From contig JAFECE010000009.1 of assembly GCA_018242295.1 (NCBI GenBank), forward strand, positions 1 through 64,000: DNA of 64,000 nucleotides, given 5' to 3'. This DNA is from Pseudomonadota bacterium. Its GTDB lineage: Bacteria > Pseudomonadota > Alphaproteobacteria > Rhizobiales > Hyphomicrobiaceae. Positions within the stretch are counted from its first letter, which is position 1, and each line of letters opens with the position of its first letter. Positions 17,648-26,165 of this stretch are shown here, piece after piece. The notes beneath the pieces are model-generated. The model searched no databases and was not told the DNA's origin. It saw only the letters and a list, made by a program, of their open reading frames with translations. Position numbers and translations under genes: made by a program.

Positions 17648-19618
17648 CTATTCGCCGCGCGCAGGGCGGCGGCGTTCATGAAACCAAGCGCGATACTCCG
17701 CCATCCTCGTACGTTGTGCCGAAGGAGCGCGACGCTTGCACGTTGCAGCCTCGTCGCTCTTCTCCGTCGCGCCCCAACGAAGTTCGACGCAGTCGTTGAC
17801 GTTGTAGGCCATCTCGAGTTCTGCAGCCCTGTCGACAACGTCCTTCATCGCCAGTGTCCATGTGGAACCATCGCTGCGTGGATAAGAAAACTTTCGCGCC
17901 GCGAGCTCCGCTGCAAGCGTGCTTTCCAATTCGGCTTTGACTTCCGCCGGCGTTTTATCCTTGGGCATGGCATACCGGTCGGCGCGCCGTGCGACGCGAT
18001 CCGGAAATCCACGCACGACATCGATGGCAATCAGCAAGCGCAGGTCCCGCGAGGGCGTTGAATAGTCTTCCCACGCACCAGTCGTCTCGAAGATCGCCGA
18101 GCCAGCCGGAATAGCAACCTCCGCGCCGCCGCCATTTTGATACTTCCGGCCGTTTTCGACGGACGTGACGCGCGTTTTGATCTGTTCTTCGAGCGCTGTG
18201 ATGGTCTCCTTCATCGCGCGCATGGGATCGAGCGCATCGGGTGACATCACATCGTCCATGCGATCGTAAAAATCTTCGACACCGAGTGTCGATTGTTCGA
18301 GCGAGAAGTTGTCGTACTGCGGATCTTTCGAAATCTCGGCGTTGGCGAGCCGCCGTAAACCGCCGTTCGCATCGGCCACGACAGGCCGGAAGCGCTTGAA
18401 GCCGGGACTTCCAAGTGACGGGTTTTGCGCAAAGAGAAAGTTGCCGCGCCAAAAGCGCTTCCGCGCGACCGTTCCGTCCGGCTGGCCATCGACGGCCAAA
18501 AACACACCGGCCGAGTCATTCGTCTGAGCGATCCGCTTCACGAGCACCAGTACATGCCCGTAAGGGTCGGCGTAGATCGTTCCGGGGCGGAGCGTTTCGG
18601 CCTCGAGCGGAACAGGATAATAATCGGTACTGTCGTCAGCCGCCGCGGTTCGGCCGGAGCCGGAATGAACGGCATTGGCAACCGTCGTACGCAGGTAATA
18701 TCCGAAACCCGGCACGAGTCCCTGGGGCCGCGACGATGTTTTCGACGGCGCACTCTCAGCGCCAGTTGCTCCAAAAACAGCAAGAATGGAACCGGCTCCG
18801 CCTTGCCCATCTTTCTGGTTCGCTGCCGTCTGGGAAGACTCTTCGCGCTGAATGTTGAACCACTGCGGACACCTCGGCGCCTTGCCGCCCCCGCCGCGGG
18901 AGCACTTCGAATATCCGAATGGCAGTCCCACCTTGAAGGCGAAATACGCGCGAAGGAAATACGGAAGGTCAGCGCAATCCGGCTGCAGAATTAATTTTTT
19001 ATCGTCTTCGCCGAGTCCCAGATGGTTGAAGAGAAAATTCCGCGATTTATCGCGGAGCACCTCGTGCAGCGCCGGCCAGGAGAGTTCTTGCTCGATCGGT
19101 GCATCGAATAGTTTTTCGATCCACGCCGAATAGAGGTTCTCCGTCGCGCGATTCCATGCAGCCCGCACGGGCCACACACTTTGGCTTGTCGCGCGAACCG
19201 GCGCCGACGCCGCGCGCCCGACGGTGATGTCCTTGGTGATCGTCGTACAGTCCGCGTCGCCGCCTTCACGCGTGAGCTTGGCATGCCACGTTCCAGAAGC
19301 GGGGGCTGCGATCTCCGCGAACCAGAAATAGGGCGGCCCGCCGTGACGCTCACGCGACGCGATCGCGACCGAGCCGTCGGGACCGACAAGGGAAAGCTCT
19401 GCGGCGATCGGCTGCTCGGACGAGAAGACGACGCGCAATGGCGCGCCCTTCCACGGTGCAACGGGCGAGGCGAGCATGGAGATCCCGATCGCCGCATCAC
19501 AACCGGCTGCAGCGTCCTTCGCCTTTGCGTCGGCTGCAGGGCCAGCGAGAGCAAGAGCGACGGCTAGGATCGGTAAAAGACCCGGCCTCTTGCCGGGAAT
19601 GCGTCTGTAGGGAAACAA
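17648..19618 (-). CDS. Exported hypothetical protein with possible Cys/His hydrolase site
   Basis: Predicted 656-residue secreted or periplasmic protein. The signal peptide (GLLPILAVALALAGPAADA) is followed by an Ig-like N-terminal domain (about residues 50-135: LRVVFSSEQPIAAELSLVGP, SGTWHAKLTREG). The central part has PDCADLPYFLRAYFAFKVGL (Cys215) and, 140 residues later, IYADPYGHVLVLVKR (His355). This Cys...GHV arrangement recalls NlpC/P60 or transglutaminase-like papain folds, but the spacing is long and Gly/Ser inserts lie between. The C-terminal half is helical and charged. I do not recognise a named family, so enzymatic function is inference. Confidence 0.7.
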   Translation of the reverse strand: MFPYRRIPGKRPGLLPILAVALALAGPAADAKAKDAAAGCDAAIGISMLASPVAPWKGAPLRVVFSSEQPIAAELSLVGPDGSVAIASRERHGGPPYFWFAEIAAPASGTWHAKLTREGGDADCTTITKDITVGRAASAPVRATSQSVWPVRAAWNRATENLYSAWIEKLFDAPIEQELSWPALHEVLRDKSRNFLFNHLGLGEDDKKLILQPDCADLPYFLRAYFAFKVGLPFGYSKCSRGGGGKAPRCPQWFNIQREESSQTAANQKDGQGGAGSILAVFGATGAESAPSKTSSRPQGLVPGFGYYLRTTVANAVHSGSGRTAAADDSTDYYPVPLEAETLRPGTIYADPYGHVLVLVKRIAQTNDSAGVFLAVDGQPDGTVARKRFWRGNFLFAQNPSLGSPGFKRFRPVVADANGGLRRLANAEISKDPQYDNFSLEQSTLGVEDFYDRMDDVMSPDALDPMRAMKETITALEEQIKTRVTSVENGRKYQNGGGAEVAIPAGSAIFETTGAWEDYSTPSRDLRLLIAIDVVRGFPDRVARRADRYAMPKDKTPAEVKAELESTLAAELAARKFSYPRSDGSTWTLAMKDVVDRAAELEMAYNVNDCVELRWGATEKSDEAATCKRRAPSAQRTRMAEYRAWFHERRRPARGE

Positions 19619-19804
19619 ATCACCCTCTTCGAAATGCCCGTAATCGAGTCAGACACTAGCGCGTGTGCTCCGCCGAAACGATGGCAGAAGTTACGCGCCC
19701 GATGCTGCGTTGCAAGGCGGCACGCAATTCGCGGGCGATCGTGCCAGAAATACAATCATCTAGAGGATGTTAACCGATCGAGCGATTGGCCCAAAGCAGC
19801 CCCA

Positions 19805-20210
19805 TCAATCGTCGGAATAACGCTGTTCGAGCCAAGGATCGGCGCAGTTGTGATAGCCGTTGACCTCCCAGTACCCCGGCGCGTCCTTGGGCGTGAACTC
19901 AATCCGCTTCAACCACTTCGCGCTTTTCCAGAAGTAGAGATGTGGCACGACGAGGCGAACCGGCCCGCCATGTTCCCGGGTCAATGGGGCTGGCCCTCCA
20001 TGTGTGCGCCACGATGCTGTCTTCGGCCGCGAAATCCTCCAGAGTGATATTCGTCGTGTACCGATCGTAGCTGTGCAGAACGACGAAGTGATACCGCGTC
20101 GCAATGCCGGTCCAGCCGTAAAATCGGAGACGATCACAAGCTCATCCGCGGCGGCCCCGTCAGCGAGCGCATAGATGCCGTCAATTGCAGCTCTTGGAAC
20201 CCCCGCGCGG
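19805..20210 (-). pseudogene. Remnant of a sulfite oxidase-like molybdopterin enzyme
   Basis: The end of this frame (REHGGPVRLVVPHLYFWKSA, then DAPGYWEVNGYHNCADPW and EQRYSDD) matches the C-terminus of YuiH-type sulfite oxidase-like proteins. Just upstream the same protein continues in another frame, as GWTGIATRYHFVVLHSYDRY and TTNITLEDFAAEDSIVAH. A further part (IDGIYALADGAAADEL then VSDF) returns to the first frame, and the expected Cys-containing DFHCVEGWS region is missing. At least two frameshifts and a small deletion are needed, and there is no N-terminus. It directly follows an intact molybdoenzyme gene. A sequencing error could explain one shift but not the missing segments. Confidence 0.75.
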
Positions 20211-20216
20211 ATCCGC

Positions 20217-21008
20217 TCAAATCCCTGCATACCAGTCGTAGCCGCGGTCTTCCCAATATCCGCCCTTGCCAAGGCCGAACCGGCTGAAGCTATCGGCCAG
20301 TTCGATGGTGTGAACGTATTTGGGCTGCTTGTAACCGAGCGCCCGCTCGATGCGGACGCGGATCGGCGCGCCGTTGGCAACGGGCAAGCTTTGGCCATTG
20401 AGCCCGTAAGCCAAGATTGTCTGCGGGTGGCGAGCGTCGATCAGATCGCAGCTCTCGTAATAGGCTGCCGGATCGCTTTCGTCGTAAATGTCGTAGCAAT
20501 GAAACACGACGAAGCGCGCGTTGGGCTTCACGCCGGCTTCGTCAAGGATGCGCGAAAGTTGCGTGCCGGTCCATTTGGCAATGCAGCTCCAGCCTTCGAC
20601 GCAATCGTGCCGCGTGATCTGCGTTCGCGACGGCATGTTGCGCAGCTCCGCGAGCGAATAGCTGCGCGGCCGTTCAATGAGCCCGGTTATCGAGAGCCGA
20701 TAGTCGGCGAACGAATTGCCCTTCAGCGCCAGATATTCGGCCGTTTGCGGATCCGTCGATCCGTTGGGGCGCTGCCCTTGACGGATCTCCGACTCGGAAT
20801 ACTCCGTCGCGAGCGCGCCGTTGCGGATCAACAGCCGTTGAGCGCGATAGGTAAGATCGTTCGCTTTTTCGAGGACGGAACGCGTCTTGCTTTCGCCCTC
20901 TCCCAGAAAATCGAACGTGTCGCAACCCGCGAGAACGAGTGATGATACCCCGGCAGCGCCCGCGGATAACAAGTTGCGTCGGCTGAGCAGGATCTTGCTC
21001 TGGCTCAT
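20217..21008 (-). CDS. Tat-exported molybdopterin-dependent oxidoreductase (sulfite oxidase/MsrP fold)
   Basis: Predicted 263-residue enzyme. The N-terminus has a twin-arginine motif (SRRNLLSAGAAG) ending in a lipobox-like LVLAGC, so it may be a Tat-exported lipoprotein. The molybdopterin domain shows ITRHDCVEGWSCIAKWTGTQ, in which the Cys is the expected Mo ligand, FVVFHCYDIYDESDP, and the substrate-side NGAPIRVRIERALGYKQPKY. The C-terminus GYWEDRGYDWYAGI is complete. Its start overlaps the cytochrome b gene stop by four bases (ATGA), so electrons probably pass between the two. Possible reactions include methionine sulfoxide reduction or a related sulfur or carbonyl reaction; the substrate is not determined. 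Confidence 0.85.
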   Translation of the reverse strand: MSQSKILLSRRNLLSAGAAGVSSLVLAGCDTFDFLGEGESKTRSVLEKANDLTYRAQRLLIRNGALATEYSESEIRQGQRPNGSTDPQTAEYLALKGNSFADYRLSITGLIERPRSYSLAELRNMPSRTQITRHDCVEGWSCIAKWTGTQLSRILDEAGVKPNARFVVFHCYDIYDESDPAAYYESCDLIDARHPQTILAYGLNGQSLPVANGAPIRVRIERALGYKQPKYVHTIELADSFSRFGLGKGGYWEDRGYDWYAGI

Positions 21009-21868
21009 TGCCTGTCTCCTTCGATCTCCGGAGTGCCGGGGCTGGCGCGATACCATCCCGTTATCATCGAGCGCAGTTCGTTGAGGGGCCCGGCGGCCAA
21101 GACCATCAGAATATGGATGACGAAAAACGAGACGAGCAGGAACATCGCAAGGAAGTGGAGCGTCCGCGCGCTCTGCCGTCCGCCGAACAACTCGACCAGC
21201 CATGGAAATCCGGCGTCGAAGCCGGGGCTCATCGTCAATCCCGTTGCGATGATGAGCGGAAACAGAATGAAAAACACGCCGCAATAGGCAAGCTTTTGCA
21301 GGACATTGTAGCTGCGCCCGTGATGAAACCGGAAGCGCGCGTGATCGGCGACGTCCCTTGGAAAATTCTGCAGGTCCTTGCCCGTCGGCGCAAGGTCACG
21401 GCGCAGATGACCATTGAAAAAGCTCGCGAGCAGCCAAACAAAGAGCGTTATGACGAGCAGCCACGCAAAGAAGAAATGAACGACGCGCCCGGTGCCGAGA
21501 TCCCGATAGGAAGGGATAGTAAGCGCCGATGGAAAACCGCGCACCTTCAAGTTGTCAGCACGGCCGCTCAAACCGAAGACGCCCGTCGTGTTGAAGTCGT
21601 GTCCAAGGATATTCGTCCGGCCCTGCGGCCCTTGCGGCGTATCTACCGCGCGCATGCTGAGCACGGCATTGTCGTATCCAAAGCCGCTCTCGTTGCCGAT
21701 GTAGAGAGCGGGATGCGCGTTGAAAATTTGCAAACCCGACAACAGCAGGAAGAACAAGCAAACCGCCCACATCCAGTGCGTGATCCGCGTCACGACGCTC
21801 TGCCGGTAGATGAGCGGTCCGAGCGCCGGCGCATCGACTGACTGTGCATTCTCACGAGCTATAGACAT
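21005..21868 (-). CDS. Cytochrome b/b6-type membrane protein, partner of the molybdoenzyme
   Basis: Predicted 287-residue inner-membrane cytochrome. Four hydrophobic segments carry His residues suited to heme b: RITHWMWAVCLFFLLLSGLQ, RVVHFFFAWLLVITLFVWLL, LQKLAYCGVFFILFPLIIAT and ARTLHFLAMFLLVSFFVIHI. A periplasmic loop of about 70 residues lies between the first and second segments. This resembles formate-dehydrogenase gamma and DUF4405-type cytochromes rather than the smaller MsrQ. ATG 21868 has GGAAG five bases upstream and is preferred over a GTG four codons earlier. It is translationally coupled to the downstream molybdoenzyme. Confidence 0.85.
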   Translation of the reverse strand: MSIARENAQSVDAPALGPLIYRQSVVTRITHWMWAVCLFFLLLSGLQIFNAHPALYIGNESGFGYDNAVLSMRAVDTPQGPQGRTNILGHDFNTTGVFGLSGRADNLKVRGFPSALTIPSYRDLGTGRVVHFFFAWLLVITLFVWLLASFFNGHLRRDLAPTGKDLQNFPRDVADHARFRFHHGRSYNVLQKLAYCGVFFILFPLIIATGLTMSPGFDAGFPWLVELFGGRQSARTLHFLAMFLLVSFFVIHILMVLAAGPLNELRSMITGWYRASPGTPEIEGDRQ

Positions 21869-21970
21869 TGGCGCTTCCACTTCGCGAAAGTGCGGCGAGG
21901 CAAGTTCCGCGCTTACCCCATGAACGAAAAGACGGTAGCCTGAAGCGCGGAACTTGGAACTTCCGAAATC

Positions 21971-22261
21971 TTACTTCTTTTCCGGAGCCATCGTATCATG
22001 CGCCTTGGCCATGGCGTCGGATCCCATGCTATCCGTCTTCATGGAGTCTGAACCCTTGGCATCTTTGCCCATGCTGTCCTTACGCATGGCGCCGGACCCC
22101 GTAGTATCGCTTTTCATCGAGTCCGAGCTCTTTGCCATGCTGTCACTATGCATGGAATCCGCCGATTTGCTCATCGAATCCTCGGCAAAGGCTACGCTTG
22201 AAGCACCGACGCCGACGGCAAGAGCGATTGCGAAAGCGATATTGCGAATTGGGGGAAGCAT
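21971..22261 (-). CDS. MxKDx-repeat exported protein
   Basis: Predicted 96-residue periplasmic or secreted protein. A signal peptide (IAFAIALAVGVGASSVAFA) is followed by about 70 residues built from degenerate five-residue repeats of the type M-x-K/S-D-x (SMSKSADSMHSDSMAKSSD, MRKDSMGKDAKGSDSMK). Proteins of this kind are annotated in Hyphomicrobiales and relatives as pentapeptide MXKDX repeat proteins of unknown function. The composition (Met, Asp, Lys, Ser) is suggestive of metal binding, but that is inference. The ATG follows CCCCAATTC/GGGGGAAGC sequence with a plausible ribosome site. Confidence 0.85.
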   Translation of the reverse strand: MLPPIRNIAFAIALAVGVGASSVAFAEDSMSKSADSMHSDSMAKSSDSMKSDTTGSGAMRKDSMGKDAKGSDSMKTDSMGSDAMAKAHDTMAPEKK

Positions 22262-22449
22262 GAACGATCTCCGGGACCGAAGCGTGACCACCCGGACCTC
22301 ATGGCCGGCGCGCACGCTGCTTTCCGTAGTTCGAGCCCGGCCAGTCTAAGGTTACATCGAGGCGCAAAAAAAAACTTGCGGGAGGCCACTATCGGGAACC
22401 ACCGCGCAGCGAATCTACACCGATCACCGGAGCAGTGATCTGACAGGCG

Positions 22450-22977
22450 TCAATTCGGCCGCTGATCGCGTTTTGCCTGGGCTCTGGCGTTCGCCTTCAG
22501 GATGCTACCGACTTTCGCGCCTGGCGTGCGAACGCGCTTCGGCGCACTGCCTTTGGCCTTTTGCCCGGGACTGGCATTGGGACCCGCCTCCGGATGATGC
22601 ACGAATTGGCTAGCACGGTGGAGTGCCAACGCACGGTGTGCGGCCTCCACGTTCGCGGTCCGTGCTTCCAGATTGTAAATGCGGGCGCGCTCCTTTTTGA
22701 CGCGTTTGAGCGCTTGGGCAAAAACTTGCTTTCGCCGTGCAGGTTGCTCGGCCGTGCCTGGAAAGCTCTTGCCCCGCGCGTCGGCTTTTCCCTTGGCCTC
22801 GCGCCGCTTTTGACGGGCGAATGTCTGCGCCTTGTCGCGATAGCCCTCGAGCCGCAATGCGAGATTGCGCAGGCCGTCTTTGTCGAGGCTATAGATCGCC
22901 GGATGATGGGCCGAATTGACGGCTTCATATTCCTCGTGGCTGAGCAGCCGTTGTTCGTCCTTGTTCGAATAAGACAT
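22450..22977 (-). CDS. Conserved-looking hypothetical basic protein
   Basis: Predicted 175-residue soluble protein, very rich in Lys, Arg and Ala. It starts with an acidic patch (DEQRLLSHEEYEAVNSAHHP) and continues with AIYSLDKDGLRNLALRLEGY, then long helical basic stretches (ARQKRREAKGKADARGK, ALKRVKKERARIYNLEARTA). No catalytic motif or membrane segment is visible. It may bind nucleic acid. GAGGTG lies just before the ATG. I have seen similar short Hyphomicrobiales proteins but can give no name. Confidence 0.65.
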   Translation of the reverse strand: MSYSNKDEQRLLSHEEYEAVNSAHHPAIYSLDKDGLRNLALRLEGYRDKAQTFARQKRREAKGKADARGKSFPGTAEQPARRKQVFAQALKRVKKERARIYNLEARTANVEAAHRALALHRASQFVHHPEAGPNASPGQKAKGSAPKRVRTPGAKVGSILKANARAQAKRDQRPN

Positions 22978-23144
22978 GGTTCACCTCATCGAAATCGACG
23001 CGAGCCCAGCGGCGAGCCTACGCGAAAAAAGACCCGTGAACCCGAGGGCCTGAGTGTCGTCGTTAATGAGGAATGTACGGACGTTTCTGCCGAGTTCAGG
23101 CCTGCATCAGGCAAAGTCGCGATTCTATGAGCTGAGCTTCAGCG

Positions 23145-24767
23145 TCAGCTGCGCAGGCCCGGTGCCTCATAGCCCGTGCGCTCGACGTACTCAGTGTATC
23201 CCCCGCCGTACTGATGAATGCCGTCGGGAGTGAGCTCCAGAACCCGGTTCGACAGTGCTGCCAGAAAGTGGCGATCGTGCGAAACGAACAGCATCGCGCC
23301 CTCGTATTGGGAAAGCGCGGTGATCAGCATCTCCTTCGTCATGACGTCGAGGTGGTTGGTCGGCTCGTCGAGAACGAGGAAATTCGGCGGATCGAACAGC
23401 AGCTTCGCCATGACCAGCCGGGCCTTTTCGCCGCCTGAGAGCACACGGCATCTCTTCTCGACGTCGTCGCCGGAAAAGCCGAAGCAACCGGCGAGCGAGC
23501 GTAAGGAACCTTGGCCCGCTTGCGGAAACGAGTACTCGAGCGACTGAAATACCGTCTGTTCGCCGTCGAGAAGGTCCATTGCGTGTTGGGCGAAATAGCC
23601 CATCTTCACGCTCGCGCCGATTGCGACCGTGCCTTCGTCGGGTTTGGCCGAGCCGGCGATGAGCTTCAATAGCGTCGACTTGCCGGCGCCGTTGACGCCC
23701 ATCACGCACCAACGCTCTCGGCGCCGCACCTGAAAGCTCAATCCCTCGTAGATGCTCCGCGAACCATAGCTCTTATGGACGTTCTTGAGCGTCGCCACGT
23801 CCTCACCGGAGCGCGGCGCTGGCGGAAATTCGAACACGATGTTCTGGCGGCGCTTCGGCGGCTCGACCCGTTCGATCTTTTCGAGTGTTTTAACCCGGCT
23901 TTGCACTTGGGCGGCGTGCGATGCGCGAGCTTTGAACCGTTCGATGAATTTCATTTCTTTCGCCAGCATGGCCTGCTGACGATCGAATTGCGCTTGCTGC
24001 TGCTTCTCCGCGAGAGCGCGCTGCTGCACGTAGAACTCGTAGTCGCCAGTGTACGTCGTCAGCGTCCCGGCGTCGATCTCGATGATTTTGGTGACGATGC
24101 GATCCATGAACTCGCGGTCATGCGAGGTCATCATCAAGGCGCCCTCGTAGCCTTTGAGAAAGTCCTCGAGCCAGATCAGGCTCTCGAGATCGAGATGGTT
24201 GCTCGGCTCGTCGAGTAGCATCACATCGGGGCGCATGAGCAGAATGCGGGCCAAAGCCACGCGCATCTTCCACCCGCCGGACAGCGCCCCAACATCACCG
24301 TCCATCTTTTCCTGGTCGAAGCTCAGGCCAGCCAGCACTTCGCGGGCGCGGCCCTCCAGCGCATAACCGCCAAGTTCCTCGAAGCGCCCCTGCACTTCGC
24401 CGTAGCGCTCAATGATCTCTTCCATCTCGTCAGCTCGGTCCGGGTCGGCCATCGCCGCTTCGAGTTCAACGAGCTCGGCGGCGATAGTGCTGACTGGCCC
24501 GGCACCGTCCATCACTTCGGCGACGGCGCTGCGCCCGCGCATGTCGCCCACGTCCTGGCTGAAATAACCGATCGTGATGCCGCGATCGACGGAGACTTGC
24601 CCCTCGTCCGGCTGCTCCTGTCCCGTGATCAGTCGAAAGAGTGTCGTCTTGCCGGCGCCGTTGGGGCCGACGAGCCCGATCTTCTCACCTCTATTGAGCA
24701 CGGCCGACGCTTCGATGAAGACGATCTGGTGACCATTTTGCTTGCTGATGCTGTCGAGACGAATCAT
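23145..24767 (-). CDS. ABC-F family ATPase
   Basis: Predicted 540-residue soluble protein with two ATP-binding cassettes and no membrane domain. Walker A motifs read GPNGAGKTT and GVNGAGKST; signature motifs are ALSGGWKMRVALARIL and LSGGEKARLVMAKLL; Walker B regions are LLDEPSNHLDLESL and LVLDEPTNHLDVMT. Between them is the charged helical linker typical of ABC-F proteins (about residues 240-310: FYVQQRALAEKQQQAQFDRQ). Members act on the ribosome, for example in translation regulation or antibiotic protection. The arrangement is closest to the YbiT group. Nothing nearby suggests a drug-resistance role. Confidence 0.9.
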   Translation of the reverse strand: MIRLDSISKQNGHQIVFIEASAVLNRGEKIGLVGPNGAGKTTLFRLITGQEQPDEGQVSVDRGITIGYFSQDVGDMRGRSAVAEVMDGAGPVSTIAAELVELEAAMADPDRADEMEEIIERYGEVQGRFEELGGYALEGRAREVLAGLSFDQEKMDGDVGALSGGWKMRVALARILLMRPDVMLLDEPSNHLDLESLIWLEDFLKGYEGALMMTSHDREFMDRIVTKIIEIDAGTLTTYTGDYEFYVQQRALAEKQQQAQFDRQQAMLAKEMKFIERFKARASHAAQVQSRVKTLEKIERVEPPKRRQNIVFEFPPAPRSGEDVATLKNVHKSYGSRSIYEGLSFQVRRRERWCVMGVNGAGKSTLLKLIAGSAKPDEGTVAIGASVKMGYFAQHAMDLLDGEQTVFQSLEYSFPQAGQGSLRSLAGCFGFSGDDVEKRCRVLSGGEKARLVMAKLLFDPPNFLVLDEPTNHLDVMTKEMLITALSQYEGAMLFVSHDRHFLAALSNRVLELTPDGIHQYGGGYTEYVERTGYEAPGLRS

Positions 24768-24900
24768 CCGGAACCGCGCCTGGGTGGAGTTTCGGCGCTC
24801 TTATGCCAGATGGCGCGGTCGCGTGAAGGGCAATGTCGCTGAGTGTGCGTATTTGCGCGGCGAAGCGGGCAGGCATGAATACCCGCACCGCAACCTTGTG

Positions 24901-25503
24901 TCAGGGTTCGTCCTTTGGCGGCAGCATTGGCGGTGGCAACGGCGCGAATTCGATCGAAGGTGCGCCACCGCCGAGAAACTTCGAATCGAGAAGTCCGCCG
25001 CCCGACGGATCTCCGCCGACACCGCCGCCAGTGCGAACTTCAGTCGCGCCGCCGGGGTGATCTTCTCCGCCTCCAAAGCCGAAATCCTTCGGCTTTCCCC
25101 ACTGATGGTGACCTTGGTTGATTTGATTTTTGGCCGCTTCGACCTTTTCCGCGAGGGCAGCGGAATAGGGCAGCACGAATGCCCGCGGCACCTGGCTCGG
25201 CCGATTTTTATCGTCCAGCTCCTCAACCCAAAGATGGATCGAGCCGGCTTCGTTGTTGACGAAATTCCGCTCAACGACCCGCCCCCACAGCAGTTCAAAC
25301 CGCGGAGGCAAAGCTTCGTAGGCAGACCACCCGAGCAGCCCATGCAATCTGAAGAAGACGAAGACATAGAGCACGCTCGTCGCGATGATCGCGCCGGTCT
25401 TCGCCTTCACAGGCAGATTGGTCCGCGTCAGCGCGATCAGCAGCAGGACGCCGAGTGCCGCATAAGCGATGGCAAGGCCGAGAATTTCGCTTTGGAGGCT
25501 CAT
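24901..25503 (-). CDS. Membrane protein with Gly/Pro-rich C-terminus (third gene of channel operon)
   Basis: Predicted 200-residue protein. Two membrane helices lie at residues 5-25 and 35-60 (GLAIAYAALGVLLLIALTRT, IIATSVLYVFVFFRLHGLLG). A soluble segment follows (WGRVVERNFVNNEAGSIHLW to EKVEAAKNQINQGHHQWG), then about 60 residues of Gly/Pro-rich tail. No family is recognised. Its ATG overlaps the stop codon of the preceding gene (ATGA), indicating tight translational coupling with the ExbB-like and DUF2135-like genes. It is probably a third structural subunit of that complex. Confidence 0.75.
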   Translation of the reverse strand: MSLQSEILGLAIAYAALGVLLLIALTRTNLPVKAKTGAIIATSVLYVFVFFRLHGLLGWSAYEALPPRFELLWGRVVERNFVNNEAGSIHLWVEELDDKNRPSQVPRAFVLPYSAALAEKVEAAKNQINQGHHQWGKPKDFGFGGGEDHPGGATEVRTGGGVGGDPSGGGLLDSKFLGGGAPSIEFAPLPPPMLPPKDEP

Positions 25504-26165
25504 TTGCCGTCGCCCTTGTCGATGCCCATTCCGGTCCACACCGAGCCGTTGAAAGAGGCGAGCTGCCGCAACAACGACTTCTGCTCGCGGTTGACGCCGG
25601 TGACCTGGCCGTCCTTGTTCATCGTGAAGCGGACAGCCGTCTTCTCTTCGCCGCTGCCGTTGAGCTCGACAGTGTCGTAGTGCACGACCTGCACCGTCGG
25701 ATTGAGCCTCTCCACCTTAACCGCGACCGGCACGGGTTTCCCGGTGACAGCCGTGAAATGGTAGACGTTGACTGTGTATTCGCCCGCAACGATGCCGCGA
25801 ATGCTCACGATTTCCTGGCGAATTGGCGAAGCGACTTTCGTGTCTCCGACCATGATGAAGTCGTTCGCGCCGCCGCGATCGTCGCGGTCGAGCACCAGGA
25901 ACCCGGCCTCGCGTCGGCGATAGAATGCAATATGGCCGAGCGGATCTTGCACGAAGAGGTCGATATCGTCCGGATGGTTGTCCGGCCACGATATGGTGAT
26001 GAGAAATTCCGCCTTGGTATCGACCTTGCCGCTCTTCGCGTCGGGCGCCACCATCACCAGCGTGATGAAGAACAGAAAGGCGATGACCTGAAGCGCCTTG
26101 AACAGCATGACGCCAAAGGGATCGAAGGGCTCGTCGCGCGATACGAAATCGAATTCGTCGATCAT
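25500..26165 (-). CDS. ExbD-like anchor with DUF2135-like beta-sandwich domain
   Basis: Predicted 221-residue single-pass membrane protein. The N-terminus is short and acidic with an Asp/Pro just before the helix (EPFDPFGVMLFKALQVIAFL), the position where ExbD, TolR and MotB carry their proton-path Asp. The periplasmic part is not an ExbD domain: ISWPDNHPDDIDLFVQDPLG, LDRDDRGGAND and GEYTVNVYHF resemble the DUF2135/YfaP-type beta-sandwich that often binds calcium or carbohydrate. It is coupled by ATGA overlaps to genes on both sides. The hybrid layout is inference from motifs. Confidence 0.7.
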   Translation of the reverse strand: MIDEFDFVSRDEPFDPFGVMLFKALQVIAFLFFITLVMVAPDAKSGKVDTKAEFLITISWPDNHPDDIDLFVQDPLGHIAFYRRREAGFLVLDRDDRGGANDFIMVGDTKVASPIRQEIVSIRGIVAGEYTVNVYHFTAVTGKPVPVAVKVERLNPTVQVVHYDTVELNGSGEEKTAVRFTMNKDGQVTGVNREQKSLLRQLASFNGSVWTGMGIDKGDGK

